Assembly (NCBI RefSeq): GCF_000814675.1
Contig: NZ_JWIG01000001.1
Span: 508,471-572,470, forward strand
Length of the DNA: 64,000 nt
Origin: Pseudoalteromonas distincta
GTDB taxonomy: Bacteria; Pseudomonadota; Gammaproteobacteria; Enterobacterales; Alteromonadaceae
Direction: 5' to 3'
The number at the start of each line of letters is the position of its first letter. Within the stretch, counting starts at the first letter, position 1. The translations under genes were made by a program, and so were the position numbers. Of this stretch, positions 16,124-24,020 are shown one piece after another. The notes under the pieces were generated by a model. The model made no database searches, was not told where the DNA came from, and saw only the letters and a list, made by a program, of their open reading frames with translations.

Positions 16124-16228
16124 GTTTACGTTCACATCGATTGTGGTTTGAAGGATTAAGCGTGATGCTCGGGTGCGCTGAGAGGTGACGAATAACCGAA
16201 GCGCAGCTTCGCAGTATGAGGAAGTGAA

Positions 16229-16266
16229 GGCATGGATGCCGACAGTAACCCAGCTTCATGGATGAA
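16229..16266 (+). repeat. Hairpin pair in repeat copy 1, second module
   Basis: Two dyads with the same CATGGATG core but different stems: GGCATGGATGCC (16229-16240) and TTCATGGATGAA (16255-16266). The stem bases differ from those of the other copies yet stay complementary, as expected if the pairing itself is selected or copied as a palindrome. Confidence 0.7.
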
Positions 16267-16578
16267 TTACTTGCAGCAGCGTTAAGTTTGAAAATCTATA
16301 GCCCCACATTGGCTCACCAAGCCAGCGCGACAAAACCTTGAATAAGGTTTCTAATTTATAGAAGTGTGAAACGCGAAACGCATTCACATTATCGGTGACG
16401 ATAACCTCAAACACCTATTCAAATACTTATTCGGGCTATCGCCCGCGCGTCAGCAAGCTAAACGCCTACAACTAGTAACATATACTCTTGGCTTTTGAGC
16501 GAGTAAATATATTTGTGATTGGTTGGGTTTCGTTTCACTCAACCTAGAGGAAATACAGAAGGTCAAACTTGCTTCTTG

Positions 16579-17066
16579 CCAAGACCAAACACTAACCTCA
16601 CGTTTAACACCCTCCCCCGTCATCACGCCCTAAAAATAAGCAATTGATGAGTAATGTCGCGCATGGATGCGCGATAAGGCGGAACTAGGCCATGGATGGC
16701 CTATCTTCGCCATTTATGTTCACATCAATTGTGGTTTGAAGGATTAAGCGTGATGCTCGGGTGCGCTGAGAGTGTCCAGAGAGGGACCAGCGGCAGCCCC
16801 TCTTTGGCTGCCGTCGCCAGCGCGACAAAACCTTGAATAAGGTTTCTGATTTCTAGAAGTGCAAAACGTATTCGCGCTATCTGTAATAGTAACCTCAAAC
16901 ACCTATTCAAATACTTATTCGGGCTGTCGCCCGCGCGTCAGCAAGCTGTACGCCTACAATAAATAATACATATTCCTGGTTTGTGAGCGAGTAAGTATAT
17001 TTGTGATTTGTTGAGTTTCGTTTCACTCAACCTAGAGGAAATACAGAGGGTCAGTCTTGCTTCTTG
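16579..17066. repeat. Tandem repeat unit, copy 2 (488 bases)
   Basis: Begins CCAAGACCAAACACTAACC and is nearly identical to copy 3 over its first 260 bases. It holds two CATGGATG hairpins (16657-16703), enclosed by CAATTGATG (16641-16649) and CATCAATTG (16723-16731), and a GGCAGCC/GGCTGCC hairpin near 16788. It ends with the GTTTCGTTTCACTCAACC block also found in copy 1. Confidence 0.85.
16657..16703 (+). repeat. CATGGATG hairpin pair in copy 2
   Basis: TCGCGCATGGATGCGCGA (16657-16674) and TAGGCCATGGATGGCCTA (16686-16703). Both are near-perfect dyads around the same core, with stems of different sequence. The second is nested in a further GGCG...CGCC stem. The outer arms CAATTGATG and CATCAATTG would close a multi-branched structure. 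Confidence 0.75.
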
Positions 17067-17440
17067 CCAAGACCAAACACTAACCTCACGTTTAACACCC
17101 TTCCCCGTCATCACGCCCGAAAATAAGCAATTGATGAGTAATATCGCGCATGGATGCGCGATAAGGCGAAACTAGGCCATGGATGGCCTATCTTCGCCGT
17201 TTACGTTCACATCAATTGTGGTTTGAAGGGTTAAGCGTGATGCTCGGGTGCGCTGAGAGTGTCCAGAGAGGGACCAGCGTCAGCCCCTCTTTGGCTGCCG
17301 TCGCCAGCGCGACAAAACCTTGAATAAGGTTTCTAATCCCTCAATGAGCCAAAAGCAAACAAAGTATGCGCCTTCAATAATTAAACACCTTTTGGGCTGC
17401 GCCCAACACGCCAGCAAGCTGTGCGTCTACAATGTTTAAA
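17067..17440. repeat. Tandem repeat unit, copy 3 (about 374 bases, shortened)
   Basis: Begins CCAAGACCAAACACTAACC. It keeps the hairpin region and the GCGCGACAAAACCTTGAA block, then diverges (CCCTCAATGAGCC) and ends with TTTTGGGCTGCGCCCAAC and GCCAGCAAGCTGTGCG, related to the 3' part of copies 1 and 2. It lacks the final CACTCAACC block. The gcvP terminator follows at once. Confidence 0.8.
17144..17190 (+). repeat. CATGGATG hairpin pair in copy 3
   Basis: TCGCGCATGGATGCGCGA (17144-17161) and TAGGCCATGGATGGCCTA (17173-17190), identical to copy 2, closed by CAATTGATG (17128-17136) and CATCAATTG (17210-17218). Confidence 0.75.
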
Positions 17441-17447
17441 CACACAC

Positions 17448-17480
17448 AAAAAAGCCGCTACATTGCTGCAACGGCTTTTT
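17448..17480 (-). terminator. Terminator downstream of gcvP
   Basis: Arms AAAAAAGCCG and CGGCTTTTT around a 14-base loop, about 45 bases past the gcvP stop on the minus strand. A and T runs on both sides allow it to stop transcription from either direction, including any plus-strand transcript of the repeats. Confidence 0.8.
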
Positions 17481-17525
17481 CAATTTTATAAATTCCCAAT
17501 CTTTAATTGGAAATTTTAAAAATTA

Positions 17526-20417
17526 TCAATCTCTATATGTCTCAACCGCTGGGCATGAACATACTAAGTTACGGTCGCCGTATACGTCATCAATACGTGT
17601 AACGGTTGGCCAAAACTTGTTTTTAGCCACGGCAGGCACTGGAAATGCAGCGTAAAAACGGTCGTACGCGCGGTCCCATTCGTTACCTAACACGTCGCCT
17701 TGTGTATGCGGTGCAAACACTAGCGGGTTGTTTTCGATTGACCATTCGCCAGAGATTACTTTTTCGATTTCGCCTTTAATTGACACCATTGCTTCGATAA
17801 AGCGGTCAATCTCACCTTTTGATTCAGACTCAGTTGGCTCAATCATTAATGTGCCAGCTACTGGGAACGACATAGTTGGTGAATGGAAGCCGTAATCTTG
17901 CAAGCGCTTAGCTACGTCCATTTCAGTAATGCCTGATTGCTCTTTAAGCGGGCGTAAGTCAACAATACATTCATGAGCAACACGGTTGTTACGACCACGG
18001 TATAAAATTGGGAAGTGCTTGCTTAGCTCATGCGTTAAGTAGTTAGCGTTCACAATGGCCATTTCAGTGGCTTGTTTTAAGCCCTCGCTCCCCATCATGG
18101 TGATGTAAGCCCATGAAATAGGTAAAATAGCGGCTGAGCCGTAAGGCGCTGCCGATACCGCACCGTTACCGATGTTAGTACCTGGTACGTTAATTACGCT
18201 GTGGTTTGGCATAAATGGCGCAAGATGCGATTTAACACCAATTGGGCCAACACCTGGACCACCGCCACCGTGTGGAATACAAAATGTTTTATGCAAGTTT
18301 AAGTGCGATACATCTGAGCCAATAAAGCCTGGGCTTGTTACGCCAACTTGCGCGTTCATGTTTGCGCCGTCCATGTAAACTTGGCCGCCGTGTTCATGAA
18401 TAATGTCACAAATTTCGCGAATTGTTTCTTCGTATACGCCATGCGTAGACGGGTATGTGATCATGATGCACGATAAGTTTTCAGACACTTCTTCTGCTTT
18501 CGCTTTAAGGTCGTTCATGTCTACGTTACCGTTTTTGTCGCAGTTAACTACTACAATTTTCATGCTCGCCATTTGCGCTGATGCAGGATTAGTACCGTGC
18601 GCAGAGCTTGGGATTAAACATACATTACGGTGTGCATCGCCGCGTGACTCATGGTATTTACGAATCGCGATTAAGCCTGCGTATTCACCTTGCGCGCCAG
18701 AGTTTGGCTGTAGTGATACTGCATCGTAACCGGTAATGTTTACTAGCCAGTCGTGTAACTCGTTAATCATTATTTGGTAACCCTCTGCTTGATCCAGCGG
18801 GCAGAATGGGTGAAGGTTTGCAAACTCAGGCCACGTAATTGGGATCATCTCAGCAGTCGCGTTTAGTTTCATGGTACATGAGCCTAACGAGATCATTGAG
18901 TGATTAAGCGATAAGTCTTTGCTTTCTAGTCGCTTAATGTAGCGAAGCATGTCTGTTTCGCTGTGGTAGCTGTTAAAGTTTGGATGCGTTAGTACTTCGT
19001 CATCACGTACTAAACTTGCAGGAATTGACTCGCTGCCATTTTCTTCAACGTCGGCTGCAATAGCGTCAACACTTAGGCCATGCCCTTCGCCTAAAATAAT
19101 ATCGAATAACTCAGTAATATCGGCACGTGTTGTTGTCTCTGATACCGAAATTGAGTACTCGCCTTCGTGGTTTGTTGCAAAGTTTACGCCTTTTGCAATT
19201 GCACGCGCTATTACGTCGTCTTTGCTATCGCTTACTACTGTTAGCGTATCAAACCAAGTGCTGTGCTTAAGTGCGATGCCTTTAGCTTTAAGGCCACTTG
19301 CTAAAATATCAGCAAAGCGATGTATACGCTGCGCGATAGTTTTTAAGCCTTGTGGGCCGTGGTACACCGCGTAAAACGCTGCCATGTTGGCAAGTAATAC
19401 TTGTGCTGTACAAATGTTTGAGTTGGCTTTGTCGCGACGAATGTGTTGTTCGCGCGTTTGCATTGCCATACGTAGTGCGTCGTTACCTAAACGGTCTTTA
19501 GATACACCAATAATACGACCTGGTAATGAACGTTTGTATGCGTCACGTGTTGCAAAAAATGCAGCGTGTGGACCGCCGTAACCCATAGGTACGCCAAAAC
19601 GTTGAGCCGAACCAAGTACTACGTCTGCGCCTAGTTTACCCGGTGCTTTTAATAGTAATAAGCTCATTATGTCGGCAGCAACACAGGCAATGGCCTTTTT
19701 GCTTTGTACGCCAGCAATTAGGTCAGTTATGTCTACCACTTCGCCTGATGTAGTTGGGTATTGGAACAATGCGCCAAAAATGTCGTGGTTTACGGCATCT
19801 TCTGCTTTACCTACAATTACTTCAAAACCAAACTGCTCGGCACGCGTTGTTACTACGTCGATTGTTTGTGTGTGTACGTCGTCGGCAATAAAAAAGGCAT
19901 TTGCTTTTTTAGCTTTTGATACGCGTTTTGCAAGGCCCATAGCCTCTGCAGCGGCTGTTGATTCGTCAAGTAGTGATGCACTTGCTAAATCAAGACCAGT
20001 TAAATCTAGGGTCATAGTCTGGAAGTTTAATAATGATTCTAAACGCCCTTGTGCAATCTCTGGCTGATACGGTGTGTACGCTGTATACCAACCTGGATTT
20101 TCTAGTACGTTACGTAAAATTACGTGCGGTACGTTAGTTGGGTGGTAGCCTTGGCCAATGTACGATTTGAAAACTTTATTTTTGCTTGCTACTGATTTTA
20201 AGTAGCTTAGTGTTTCAACTTCAGTACGGCTTTGTCCAACTGTTAGCGGTTGCTCTAGACGAATGCTAGCCGGTACAGTTTGGTCAATGAGCTCTTGCAC
20301 ACTCGATACTTCTAAAGCACTTAGCATATCGCTTACTTGTGCTGGGCTTGGCCCAATATGGCGGCGAATAAAGTCTTGCTTTTGCTCTAGTTCTTCAAGA
20401 GATTTGGCGTTTGACAT
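17526..20417 (-). CDS. gcvP: Glycine dehydrogenase (decarboxylating), P-protein
   Basis: 963 residues, the full length of single-chain GcvP (E. coli 957). It binds glycine via PLP, releases CO2 and passes the aminomethyl group to the lipoyl arm of GcvH. The PLP lysine lies in [19 protein letters not shown] near residue 708. N-terminal [17 protein letters not shown] and [14 protein letters not shown] are family signatures. The gene follows gcvH but after a 175-base gap with a hairpin (20536-20573), so it may have its own promoter or partial readthrough. Confidence 0.97.
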   Translation of the reverse strand: MSNAKSLEELEQKQDFIRRHIGPSPAQVSDMLSALEVSSVQELIDQTVPASIRLEQPLTVGQSRTEVETLSYLKSVASKNKVFKSYIGQGYHPTNVPHVILRNVLENPGWYTAYTPYQPEIAQGRLESLLNFQTMTLDLTGLDLASASLLDESTAAAEAMGLAKRVSKAKKANAFFIADDVHTQTIDVVTTRAEQFGFEVIVGKAEDAVNHDIFGALFQYPTTSGEVVDITDLIAGVQSKKAIACVAADIMSLLLLKAPGKLGADVVLGSAQRFGVPMGYGGPHAAFFATRDAYKRSLPGRIIGVSKDRLGNDALRMAMQTREQHIRRDKANSNICTAQVLLANMAAFYAVYHGPQGLKTIAQRIHRFADILASGLKAKGIALKHSTWFDTLTVVSDSKDDVIARAIAKGVNFATNHEGEYSISVSETTTRADITELFDIILGEGHGLSVDAIAADVEENGSESIPASLVRDDEVLTHPNFNSYHSETDMLRYIKRLESKDLSLNHSMISLGSCTMKLNATAEMIPITWPEFANLHPFCPLDQAEGYQIMINELHDWLVNITGYDAVSLQPNSGAQGEYAGLIAIRKYHESRGDAHRNVCLIPSSAHGTNPASAQMASMKIVVVNCDKNGNVDMNDLKAKAEEVSENLSCIMITYPSTHGVYEETIREICDIIHEHGGQVYMDGANMNAQVGVTSPGFIGSDVSHLNLHKTFCIPHGGGGPGVGPIGVKSHLAPFMPNHSVINVPGTNIGNGAVSAAPYGSAAILPISWAYITMMGSEGLKQATEMAIVNANYLTHELSKHFPILYRGRNNRVAHECIVDLRPLKEQSGITEMDVAKRLQDYGFHSPTMSFPVAGTLMIEPTESESKGEIDRFIEAMVSIKGEIEKVISGEWSIENNPLVFAPHTQGDVLGNEWDRAYDRFYAAFPVPAVAKNKFWPTVTRIDDVYGDRNLVCSCPAVETYRD

Positions 20418-20535
20418 GTGTCCAGATTCCTATGATCCAAAAAATGTGGCTACTGCTGATGGGTAAACAGCAATAACTTAAAATTCTTATAATTTAACAG
20501 CTTACTTTGTATGGAAAAGTTAACTGTAAAATCAT

Positions 20536-20573
20536 AAAAGCCCCGATATCTAAATAAAACACGCGGGGCTTTT
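20536..20573 (-). terminator. Hairpin between gcvH and gcvP
   Basis: Arms AAAAGCCCCG and CGGGGCTTTT around an 18-base loop, 20 bases past the gcvH stop, with T run on the minus-strand transcript. It should stop or reduce transcription from gcvTH into gcvP. Confidence 0.75.
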
Positions 20574-20592
20574 AGTTATCTACAAAGAATAA

Positions 20593-20982
20593 TTATTCTT
20601 CGTCGATAGTGTGCGAGTAACCTTCAGCGTCTAATAAGTTGTCTAGCTCAGACTCGTCAGATGCTTTAATACGGAATAACCAACCGTCGCCGTAAGCGTC
20701 GTTGTTTACTGTTTCTGGTGAGTCTTCAAGTTCTTCGTTAATAGCAACAATTTCGCCACTGATAGGTGCGTAAATGTCTGATGCTGCTTTAACTGACTCT
20801 GCTACTGCACAGTCTTCGCCAGCGTCTACTTCGTCGCCAACTTCTGGTAATTCAACAAATACCATGTCGCCAAGAAGCTCTTGCGCATGCTCAGAAATAC
20901 CAACAGTAAATGTACCGTCGCCTTCGTTACGAACCCACTCGTGTGAAGGTGCGTATTTTAACTCGCTAGGAATGTTGCTCAT
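20593..20982 (-). CDS. gcvH: Glycine cleavage system H protein
   Basis: 129 residues, the usual GcvH length. The lipoylated Lys is in [20 protein letters not shown] near residue 65. N-terminal [22 protein letters not shown] is a family signature. It shuttles the aminomethyl intermediate between GcvP, GcvT and the L protein. AAGGAC precedes ATG 20982. It is 73 bases from gcvT, with no terminator between them, so gcvT-gcvH are likely co-transcribed. Confidence 0.97.
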   Translation of the reverse strand: MSNIPSELKYAPSHEWVRNEGDGTFTVGISEHAQELLGDMVFVELPEVGDEVDAGEDCAVAESVKAASDIYAPISGEIVAINEELEDSPETVNNDAYGDGWLFRIKASDESELDNLLDAEGYSHTIDEE

Positions 20983-21055
20983 TTTATTTGTCCTTTGGTT
21001 TATATTGGGAGGATATCAATCACTGTAATTACACTGATTGATATAACCAAATTAT

Positions 21056-22138
21056 TTAAATTATTGATTTACCGTTACGTACAAAGCTAGGCTTTACTAC
21101 TTTAACGTTGACTAATTTTTTACGCATTTCTACTTGAGCTGTATCGCCTGTTGAACGTGGTACACGTGCAAGGGCTACACTAAAACCAAGTGTTGGTGAA
21201 AAAGTACCTGATGTAATAATACCTTCACCACCATCAACAATTACTTTAGAACCGCTACGCAAAACGCCTTTTTCTTCAAACACTAAGCCAACTAGTTTGT
21301 CAGTGCTTTTTTCTGCGCGTTGCTTAACAAGTACGTCACGACCAATAAAGTCACGATCTTCTGGTTCCCATGCAATGGTCCATGCCATGTTAGCTGCAAG
21401 TGGTGATACGCTTTCGTCCATATCTAGGCCGTAAAGGTTCATACCTGCTTCTAAACGTAGCGTGTCGCGTGCACCTAAACCAGCAGGCTTAACACCTGCG
21501 TCTAGCAGTTGTTGCCATAAATCGGCTGCTTGGTCGTTCGGTACTACTATTTCGTAACCGTCTTCGCCAGTATAACCCGTTGTGGCAATAAATAAATCAC
21601 CTACTTGAACACCAAAAAACGGCTTCATACCTTCAACAGCAGCTTGTTGCTCAGCATTTAAAAGAGTGGCTGTTTTTGCTTTAGCGTTAGGGCCTTGCAC
21701 TGCAATCATTGCAAACTCTGGGCGCTCTGTAACAGTTACGTCAAAGTCGCTCGATACGTTAGCCAAATGCGCTAGGTCTTTTTCGCGCGTTGCTGAGTTA
21801 ACAACTAGGCGGTAAAACGTTTCACTAAAGAAATAAATAATTAAGTCGTCTATTACACCGCCTTGCTCGTTAAGCATGCCTGTGTAAAGCGCTTTGCCTG
21901 GTACGGTTAATTTTGCAACGTCGTTAGCTACTAGCTTACGTAAAAATGCTTTTGCTTGAGGCCCTTCAATATCAACAATAGTCATGTGTGATACGTCAAA
22001 CATACCTGCGTCGGTACGTACGCTATTGTGTTCTTCTATTTGTGAGCCGTAGTTGATTGGCATTTCCCAGCCATGAAAATCAACCATTTTTGCGCCCGCT
22101 TCTAGGTGCTTAGCATGTAGTACAGTTTTAGAAGTCAT
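21056..22138 (-). CDS. gcvT: Glycine cleavage system aminomethyltransferase, T protein
   Basis: 360 residues. Transfers the one-carbon unit from the GcvH lipoyl arm to tetrahydrofolate, releasing ammonia. Folate-binding and GcvT signatures are visible: [72 protein letters not shown] precedes ATG 22138. It leads the gcvT-gcvH-gcvP series. The 98 bases upstream do not contain recognisable glycine-riboswitch motifs. A GcvT-like paralogue lies just upstream on the same strand. Confidence 0.97.
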   Translation of the reverse strand: MTSKTVLHAKHLEAGAKMVDFHGWEMPINYGSQIEEHNSVRTDAGMFDVSHMTIVDIEGPQAKAFLRKLVANDVAKLTVPGKALYTGMLNEQGGVIDDLIIYFFSETFYRLVVNSATREKDLAHLANVSSDFDVTVTERPEFAMIAVQGPNAKAKTATLLNAEQQAAVEGMKPFFGVQVGDLFIATTGYTGEDGYEIVVPNDQAADLWQQLLDAGVKPAGLGARDTLRLEAGMNLYGLDMDESVSPLAANMAWTIAWEPEDRDFIGRDVLVKQRAEKSTDKLVGLVFEEKGVLRSGSKVIVDGGEGIITSGTFSPTLGFSVALARVPRSTGDTAQVEMRKKLVNVKVVKPSFVRNGKSII

Positions 22139-22192
22139 AACATTCCTTCACGTTTAAATTAACCCTGTTTAGGGCGTGGCTTAAATAGATAT

Positions 22193-22227
22193 AAAAACAG
22201 GTAAACATTGTTATGCTCGCCTGTTGT
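22193..22227 (-). terminator. Weak terminator before gcvT
   Basis: Arms AACAGG and CCTGTT separated by about 20 bases, with TTTTT on the minus-strand side, 10 bases past the stop of the GcvT-like gene. The stem is short. Confidence 0.45.
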
Positions 22228-22236
22228 TTTTATTCG

Positions 22237-22836
22237 TTATGCGGCTTCACTATGCATAAGTGCAAAACCTTGCGCTTGCATGTAGCTTTGCCATTTTTGT
22301 AATTCTTGTTGTTTAGCTACTAATACAAAGTGTTGTTCGTCGTTTTTATCAATGACGGTAATAAATACATCACCGCTTTGTGCACCGTAGCAAAGTTGCG
22401 CGTCAGAAAGGCGCAAACCTGGTGTTAATTTAAAAGCATTAACTAGGGTATCAAATGCGTTGTCGCCACTTAAAATAAAGCTTGCTAGGTCGGTGCGTAC
22501 TACATAATCAATATCAAAACGTAATTGCTGCTCGTTTATAAGCGCTTGTAGTTGAAGGCTTGCGTTGTGTGGTAGTACGAATCTAAAGGCGGTTTCGCTA
22601 AAGTAATAAACAGCAAAACTGTAGTCAGAATTATAGTCGCCATCAAGCGTGCCTTTTAAGCCTAAACCGCTGGCGGTAAGCTTAGTTAAATCAAGGCCTA
22701 AAATAGTGCTTAAAAATACACTGGTTTCGGTGCCGCTAAAATCCATTACAACGTGATTGTTGTTAGTTTGCAAAGCGTTAGTAACCGCACTACTTGCGTT
22801 GCTGTGGCGGGCAAACATTATTGGGTTAAAAGTCAT
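22237..22836 (-). CDS. Short GcvT-like (folate-binding fold) protein
   Basis: 199 residues; no full GcvT catalytic region. It aligns by eye to the N-terminal two thirds of the neighbouring GcvT: VFLSTILGLDLTKLTASGLGLKGTLDGD against [20 protein letters not shown], and FAVYYFSETAFRFVLPHNA against [18 protein letters not shown]. The [10 protein letters not shown] and [11 protein letters not shown] segments of GcvT are missing. ATG 22836 is chosen over GTG 22845 by spacing to AGGTG. It precedes gcvT on the same strand and is divergent from lysR. It is probably a regulatory or degenerate paralogue; its function is unknown. Confidence 0.65.
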   Translation of the reverse strand: MTFNPIMFARHSNASSAVTNALQTNNNHVVMDFSGTETSVFLSTILGLDLTKLTASGLGLKGTLDGDYNSDYSFAVYYFSETAFRFVLPHNASLQLQALINEQQLRFDIDYVVRTDLASFILSGDNAFDTLVNAFKLTPGLRLSDAQLCYGAQSGDVFITVIDKNDEQHFVLVAKQQELQKWQSYMQAQGFALMHSEAA

Positions 22837-22893
22837 AACAAACACCTGTGTATTTTCGATTACAAAAGTATATTGCCCACGCCTATCAACAAC

Positions 22894-22956
22894 AAATTGT
22901 AATTATTTATCAATTGATAAATAATACTTATATATATGGCTATATAAATTGTAATT
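22894..22956. promoter_or_regulatory. Operator region between the GcvT-like gene and lysR
   Basis: A perfect 24-base palindrome (22902-22925; arms ATTATTTATC and GATAAATAAT around AATT) lies in the 126-base divergent promoter region. Two identical AAATTGTAATT copies (22894-22904 and 22946-22956) stand 52 bases apart, close to five helical turns. This arrangement suits a dimer/tetramer of the adjacent LysR-type regulator controlling both genes. Confidence 0.65.
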
Positions 22957-22962
22957 TTAAAT

Positions 22963-23808
22963 ATGAAAAACATATCAACAGACGGTTTACGTACTTTTGT
23001 AATGGTAGTTGAAATAGGTGGCTTTGCTAAAGCAGGCGATTTACTTGGCCTGTCGCAACCTGCTGTAAGTTTGCAAATAAAGCGCTTAGAAGACGTGCTT
23101 GGCTATAAACTATTTAAAAAACAAGGGCAGCGCCAAGTATTAAACCAGTACGGCGAGCTATTATTGCCTATGGCAAAACAAATGATGCAACACAACGATG
23201 CTATTTTGCAGCAGTTCACCTCAGAAAACATCGCAGGTAAAGTGCGCTTGGGTATTCCGAGCGAATTTGCAGCGCGCATACTACCTTCTATTATTGGCGA
23301 CTTTGTGGCGCTCTACCCTGAGGTGTCGTTAGAGGTTAAGTCGCGTTTAAGTAAGCATTTGCTTTCGGCCTCAAGGCAAGATCAGTTTGATTTAGTACTT
23401 GCGCTAAATGAGCGACTCAACTCTGATAAGTTTCCTATTTTTATGCAAGACGAACTAGTGTGGGTGGGCGACCTGTCACTTGCGCATAATGAGGTGGTTA
23501 CCCTAGTTACCGCACCAGAGGGGTGTATTTATCGTCGCCGTGCTACTGATGCATTAAAAAGTGCAGGCATTAAATACCGAATAGTTTATAGCAACGCCGA
23601 TTTAACCGGCCTTATAGCTGCACTAAAAGAAGGCTTAGGTATTACGGTACTTGCTAAAAGTACAGTACCGAGTGAGCTTAACTATCAGGTTCAAACCAAG
23701 CATTTACCGGCTCTTGGTAATATTGGTATTAGCTTGGTTAAAAGTTCGGGTGAGTCGGAAAATGCGGTAGATAAACTCGCTGAATTTATAGCTCTACGCT
23801 TGGGCTAG
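22963..23808 (+). CDS. LysR-family transcriptional regulator
   Basis: 281 residues. The N-terminal winged helix is typical (DGLRTFVMVVEIGGFAKAGDLLGLSQPAVSLQIKRLEDVLGYKLFKK). The rest is the periplasmic-binding-like effector domain (VRLGIPSEFAARILPSIIGDF, DLVLALNERL). It is divergent from the GcvT-like gene and gcv genes and is followed 212 bases later by a TonB-dependent receptor on the same strand. The most economical target is the GcvT-like/gcvT region; the ligand is not predictable. It is not clearly GcvA. Confidence 0.88.
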   Translation: MKNISTDGLRTFVMVVEIGGFAKAGDLLGLSQPAVSLQIKRLEDVLGYKLFKKQGQRQVLNQYGELLLPMAKQMMQHNDAILQQFTSENIAGKVRLGIPSEFAARILPSIIGDFVALYPEVSLEVKSRLSKHLLSASRQDQFDLVLALNERLNSDKFPIFMQDELVWVGDLSLAHNEVVTLVTAPEGCIYRRRATDALKSAGIKYRIVYSNADLTGLIAALKEGLGITVLAKSTVPSELNYQVQTKHLPALGNIGISLVKSSGESENAVDKLAEFIALRLG

Positions 23809-24020
23809 CGCTTACGTAGCACATATAATTCGTTCAGCCTTTATAGTTAGTAAAGTAATTACAAAATAATACAAAAGAAACAATTTAGTTAATTAAGTTG
23901 CATAAGCAGGTGTTTTTAGTTCTATTAAACTGAATAATTAAATAGTTAATAACATTGATTCGTATTCGTTAACGTGCTCAAATTACGCCAATTAAGATAA
24001 TTGACATGATTAGGAACACA

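Larger units (their letters stand above)
15992..16578. repeat. Tandem repeat unit, copy 1 (587 bases)
   Basis: Begins CCAAGACCAAACACCAC. It shares long blocks with the two copies to its right: GTTTAACACCC, AAAATAAGCAATTGATGAG, a GTGGTTTGAAGGATTAAGCG block, GCGCGACAAAACCTTGAA, TTCGGGCTATCGCCCGCGCG and CACTCAACCTAGAGGAAAT. Its middle differs from copies 2 and 3: a module containing two further hairpins (16229-16266) replaces the GTCCAGAGAGGGACC module. No gene is supported inside; stop-free minus-strand stretches in it are repeat artefacts. Confidence 0.85.

Noticed and set aside
16017-16259. 80-codon minus-strand ORF in repeat copy 1
   Set aside because: It runs through palindromic repeat sequence, has no ribosome site, and its frame changes between copies. 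Similar stop-free stretches appear in copy 2 (16725-16910), sharing only repeat-derived peptide (HPSITLNPSNHN).
15992-17440. Possible CRISPR array
   Set aside because: Repeat period is about 490-590 bases and units are themselves palindromic; there are no short direct repeats with unique spacers and no cas genes.
19669-20067. 132-codon plus-strand ORF opposite gcvP
   Set aside because: Antisense shadow of gcvP; no supporting signal.
22139-22236. Glycine riboswitch ahead of gcvT
   Set aside because: The 98-base leader has no recognisable aptamer core; only a weak terminator of the preceding gene is seen.
23809-24020. Fur box upstream of the TonB-dependent receptor
   Set aside because: AT-rich segments give partial matches only; no stretch close to the GATAATGATAATCATTATC consensus was found.
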